Shown in pieces: positions 62,128-64,000 of a DNA stretch of 64,000 nucleotides. The translations under genes and the position numbers were made by a program. The notes below the pieces were generated by a model, which searched no databases, had not been told where the DNA came from, and worked only from the letters and a program-made list of their open reading frames with translations. Each line of letters opens with the position of its first letter. Position 1 is the first letter of the stretch. Source of the DNA: Cryptomeria japonica (lineage: Eukaryota; Streptophyta; Pinopsida; Cupressales; Cupressaceae); the NCBI RefSeq assembly GCF_030272615.1, contig NC_081406.1, positions 242,301,718 through 242,365,717 of the forward strand, written 5' to 3'.

Positions 62128-62966
62128 TCAAAGAAAATAAAAAAAATTCTACCCCAGTATGCCCTAACAATGCTTAGGGTGTTAATATGCCCCCTCAAAA
62201 AATTGGTCAAAAAATTATGAAATTGAGACCAATTTAACGATGCCATGCTAGCAAGTAATAGTTTAAACTTTTGCATGATTTTGAGTCCATTTGATAGACC
62301 TACAAGTGTGTTAAATTTTAGGGGGTCCATTGCCATTTTGGAGGAAAAAACCCTAATTTTGGGTTGTAAACAGAAATTTCCCATCCTTCATTTGCTCATT
62401 CGCTTTATTTTGAGTCCATAGCTTTCCTAGTGATTTCCAAGATTTCTTGCATCTATTTGAGTACGATGGTTGGCTTCAAAGCGTGACTTCACCTATCTGA
62501 GTGGGTTTGATCATACTAGCGTCCACTTGGCACTAGAGGCATGGTGAATTTCCACAAAAAAGCTGCTCATTTTTTGCCTATTTGTCCAATTTTTCAAATT
62601 TTTGCCATAGACCAACTTTTTAAGCATTTCGCATAAGTAGATGAATATTTTTGCATACGTTTATATCATTTCGCATCAATGTTTACTATATCGCATGGGT
62701 GTAATTGTATCGCATTATTTTAAATGTGTTGCATCCAACTAGTATTTTTGCATAGGTCTTAACCTTTTTGCATGAGTTATAAATGTTGCACATTCATCCT
62801 AAATGCTTCACAAAATTAATTATTGTATCGCAAAAGTCATAAGTATGTCTCATGCATTTGTAATAATAATTTATATATTGCATTGTTGAAAATTTTATCG
62901 TGCAACTTATGATATCTAATATTTGGCCATTTTTCTCTACATGAGATTACCCGTGTTCTCGGTACT
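62128..62966 (+). other. Element B interior upstream of its PMD frame
   Basis: Corresponds in position to 13373-14175 of the first PMD copy. No gene; an AAACCCTAATTTTGGG-type stretch near 62346-62362 resembles AAACCCTAATTTTGG on the minus strand near 13520-13540. A 20-bp-period array occupies 62630-62853. Confidence 0.5.
62630..62853 (+). repeat. Degenerate array with about 20-bp period, core YGCAY
   Basis: CGCAT, TGCAT or close variants start at 62630, 62652, 62672, 62692, 62711, 62730, 62749, 62769, 62787, 62807, 62829 and 62849. The spacing stays between 18 and 22 bp through twelve units. The DNA between cores is AT-rich and not conserved. The last unit is about 115 bp before the PMD fragment. 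Confidence 0.8.
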
Positions 62967-63241
62967 AGGCAGAATAAGCCTAGTGAATTTGATCTTTGAA
63001 GTGAGTTACTTCCAGAGGACATTACATTGATTCACGAGGTTGGTCTCTATAATTTTCTTCACTTGCCTAAGGTTATGGCCAACATGGCCTTGATTACAAC
63101 TTTGATGGAGCGATGCCACTCAGAAACATGCTCATTTCATTTTTTGACTAGTGAGGCATCCATCACGCTTGAGGATGTCTAGCACATTCTTCACATCTTG
63201 ATACATGGTGAGAGGGCTATATATGATCACAGGGTAGGTGT
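62967..63241 (+). pseudogene. PMD frame fragment in element B (antisense to the element)
   Basis: Reads SELLPEDITLIHEVGLYNFL, then HLPKVMANMALITTLMERCH, SETCSFHFLTSEASITLEDV, a stop, and HILHILIHGERAIYDHRVG. It aligns without gaps to residues about 12-105 of the PMD protein at 12773-13372 (ALVERWHSET / TLMERCHSET; GEATVTLEDVWRILRIPIQG / SEASITLEDV, stop, HILHILIHG). Two in-frame stops (near 63001 and 63179) show decay. It is cut at 63241 by an LTR fragment. Its direction is opposite to that of element B, as with the first copy. Confidence 0.75.
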
Positions 63242-63563
63242 TGTAGTGTCCCTTCCTGACTCATCCTTATGGGAAGATGTAATAAACACTTCTAGATTTG
63301 TGCTCTGATAGTCTCTTTGATATTAGTGGATTTATTATGATTTATGTGGATGAAGCTATGTCCTGGACTAATAGGTTGATCATATTTACGTGTAGTGATC
63401 TAGATGCACTCATTATTCATGTATGGATTATATTGCTTATGAGGTTATGATGGCATCTTGATTATGATAACCCTATTCCATGATTATGATGATGATTGAC
63501 TTGATGTTATGATGATTGTGATTGTCTTCTAGTGTCTTTGTTATAGGGACAATGTCATACCAT
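63242..63563 (+). repeat. LTR start fragment of the 4.5-kb LTR family, plus orientation
   Basis: Starts TGTAGTGTCCCTTCC and follows the reverse complement of 61800-62122 (shared blocks AGTCTCTTTGATATTAGTGG, AACCCTATTCCATGATTATG). It is inserted in the PMD frame, in the opposite direction to the 18-kb element, and ends at about 63563 where unrelated copia DNA begins. Confidence 0.8.
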
Positions 63564-64000
63564 CAAGTCAATCATCATCATAAATAAAACCCTTACCAGT
63601 AACCAAAAAGCCTACTAGAATAAATCAAACTCCCCATAATGAAGTTTTGGACCAATAGACCAAACTCCTCCTGTGAAAGCTATCTCAGTTAAGCTCTGAT
63701 CTCTCCCCTTTGAATAACGTTACAGTTAAGATCATTTTTTCACATGTATCTCTCCCCCTTTGACATCAATGCCAGAAATCTGACATAAATATCAAAGATA
63801 AATCATAAATCCTCTGAACCACGCAGCTGGCTACTCACCCTGAGTAGTAGCACCACCACATAAATCTAGAATAAATAGTAGATCTGATAATGCATACCAA
63901 ACCGATGCCAATCAGCATCACTCAAGTCTCTACCAAAGGGGCGGAGACCCCCAATCTGTCTCAGGAGTACTCAAATGATTCCTTAGGTAAAGGTTTAGTA
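63564..64000 (-). pseudogene. Ty1/copia 3' end: RNase H tail and untranslated region
   Basis: From the window edge downward the minus strand reads KPLPKESFEYS, a stop, DRLGVSAPLVET and a stop. This is the C-terminal tail of copia pol and parallels LPKDTFEYLKEKLGVISPP at 51860-51930. The following untranslated part contains the ATTGATGTCAAAGGGGGAGA tract (63751-63770), typical of the DNA just before the 3' LTR. No LTR start was found after it, so this end is truncated or rearranged. The rest of the element lies beyond the window. Confidence 0.7.

Noticed and set aside
62630-62853. Regularly spaced repeats that might suggest a CRISPR array
   Set aside because: The repeated core is only five bases, the spacing 20 bp, and the DNA is plant nuclear; it is a degenerate minisatellite.

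Overview
The window is repeat-dense plant nuclear DNA. It is AT-rich and consists almost wholly of degraded LTR retrotransposons; I found no host gene, tRNA or rRNA gene. The plant assignment rests on Ty3/gypsy and Ty1/copia pol domains of plant type, LTRs beginning TGTTGG or TGTA, a primer-binding site resembling the complement of initiator tRNA-Met, polypurine tracts joined to LTR starts, 5-bp target-site duplications (TSDs), and a plant mobile domain (PMD) reading frame. Nested layers and LTRs up to 4.5 kb suggest a large-genome plant; I cannot name the species.

Left part (1-15.9 kb): an LTR end abuts a gypsy element (398 to about 9.3 kb) with RT/RNase H/integrase, then a long antisense frame, then a roughly 1,400-codon sense frame with a coiled coil. 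A minus-strand gypsy fragment follows (protease, an extra RNase H, RT; 9.57-12.24 kb), then an integrase tail, then an antisense PMD frame (12.77-13.37 kb) that sits upstream of a polypurine tract and an LTR (14.19-15.88 kb).

Middle part (15.9-27.8 kb): one gypsy gag-pol is split by three LTR-type insertions: 18740-20156 (TSD TGGTA), 20364-21801, and a 4.5-kb solo LTR at 21962-26457 (TSD ACAAT). At 27.9-37.6 kb lies a poorly coding element with a gag-like remnant, tandem arrays and two further LTR insertions, including a 3.7-kb solo LTR with TSD TTTTT.

Right part (37.6-64 kb): a gag fragment is cut by a minus-strand element B (LTR 42765-43848). Element B is itself split by an 18-kb element with 4.5-kb LTRs (43887-62122, TSD TTGTT). 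One of those LTRs holds a copia element (47737-54989, TSD CAAAT), whose 3' LTR holds a solo LTR (52874-54266). Beyond 62.1 kb element B resumes and again carries a PMD frame antisense to the element, preceded by an array of about 20-bp period.

The observation I rate highest is this repeated arrangement of PMD frame, upstream 20-bp-period array, polypurine tract and LTR, seen in two separate copies. All retroelement genes are broken; only the PMD frame (199 codons) and a 116-codon coiled-coil frame are uninterrupted. Boundaries given as approximate were judged by eye.
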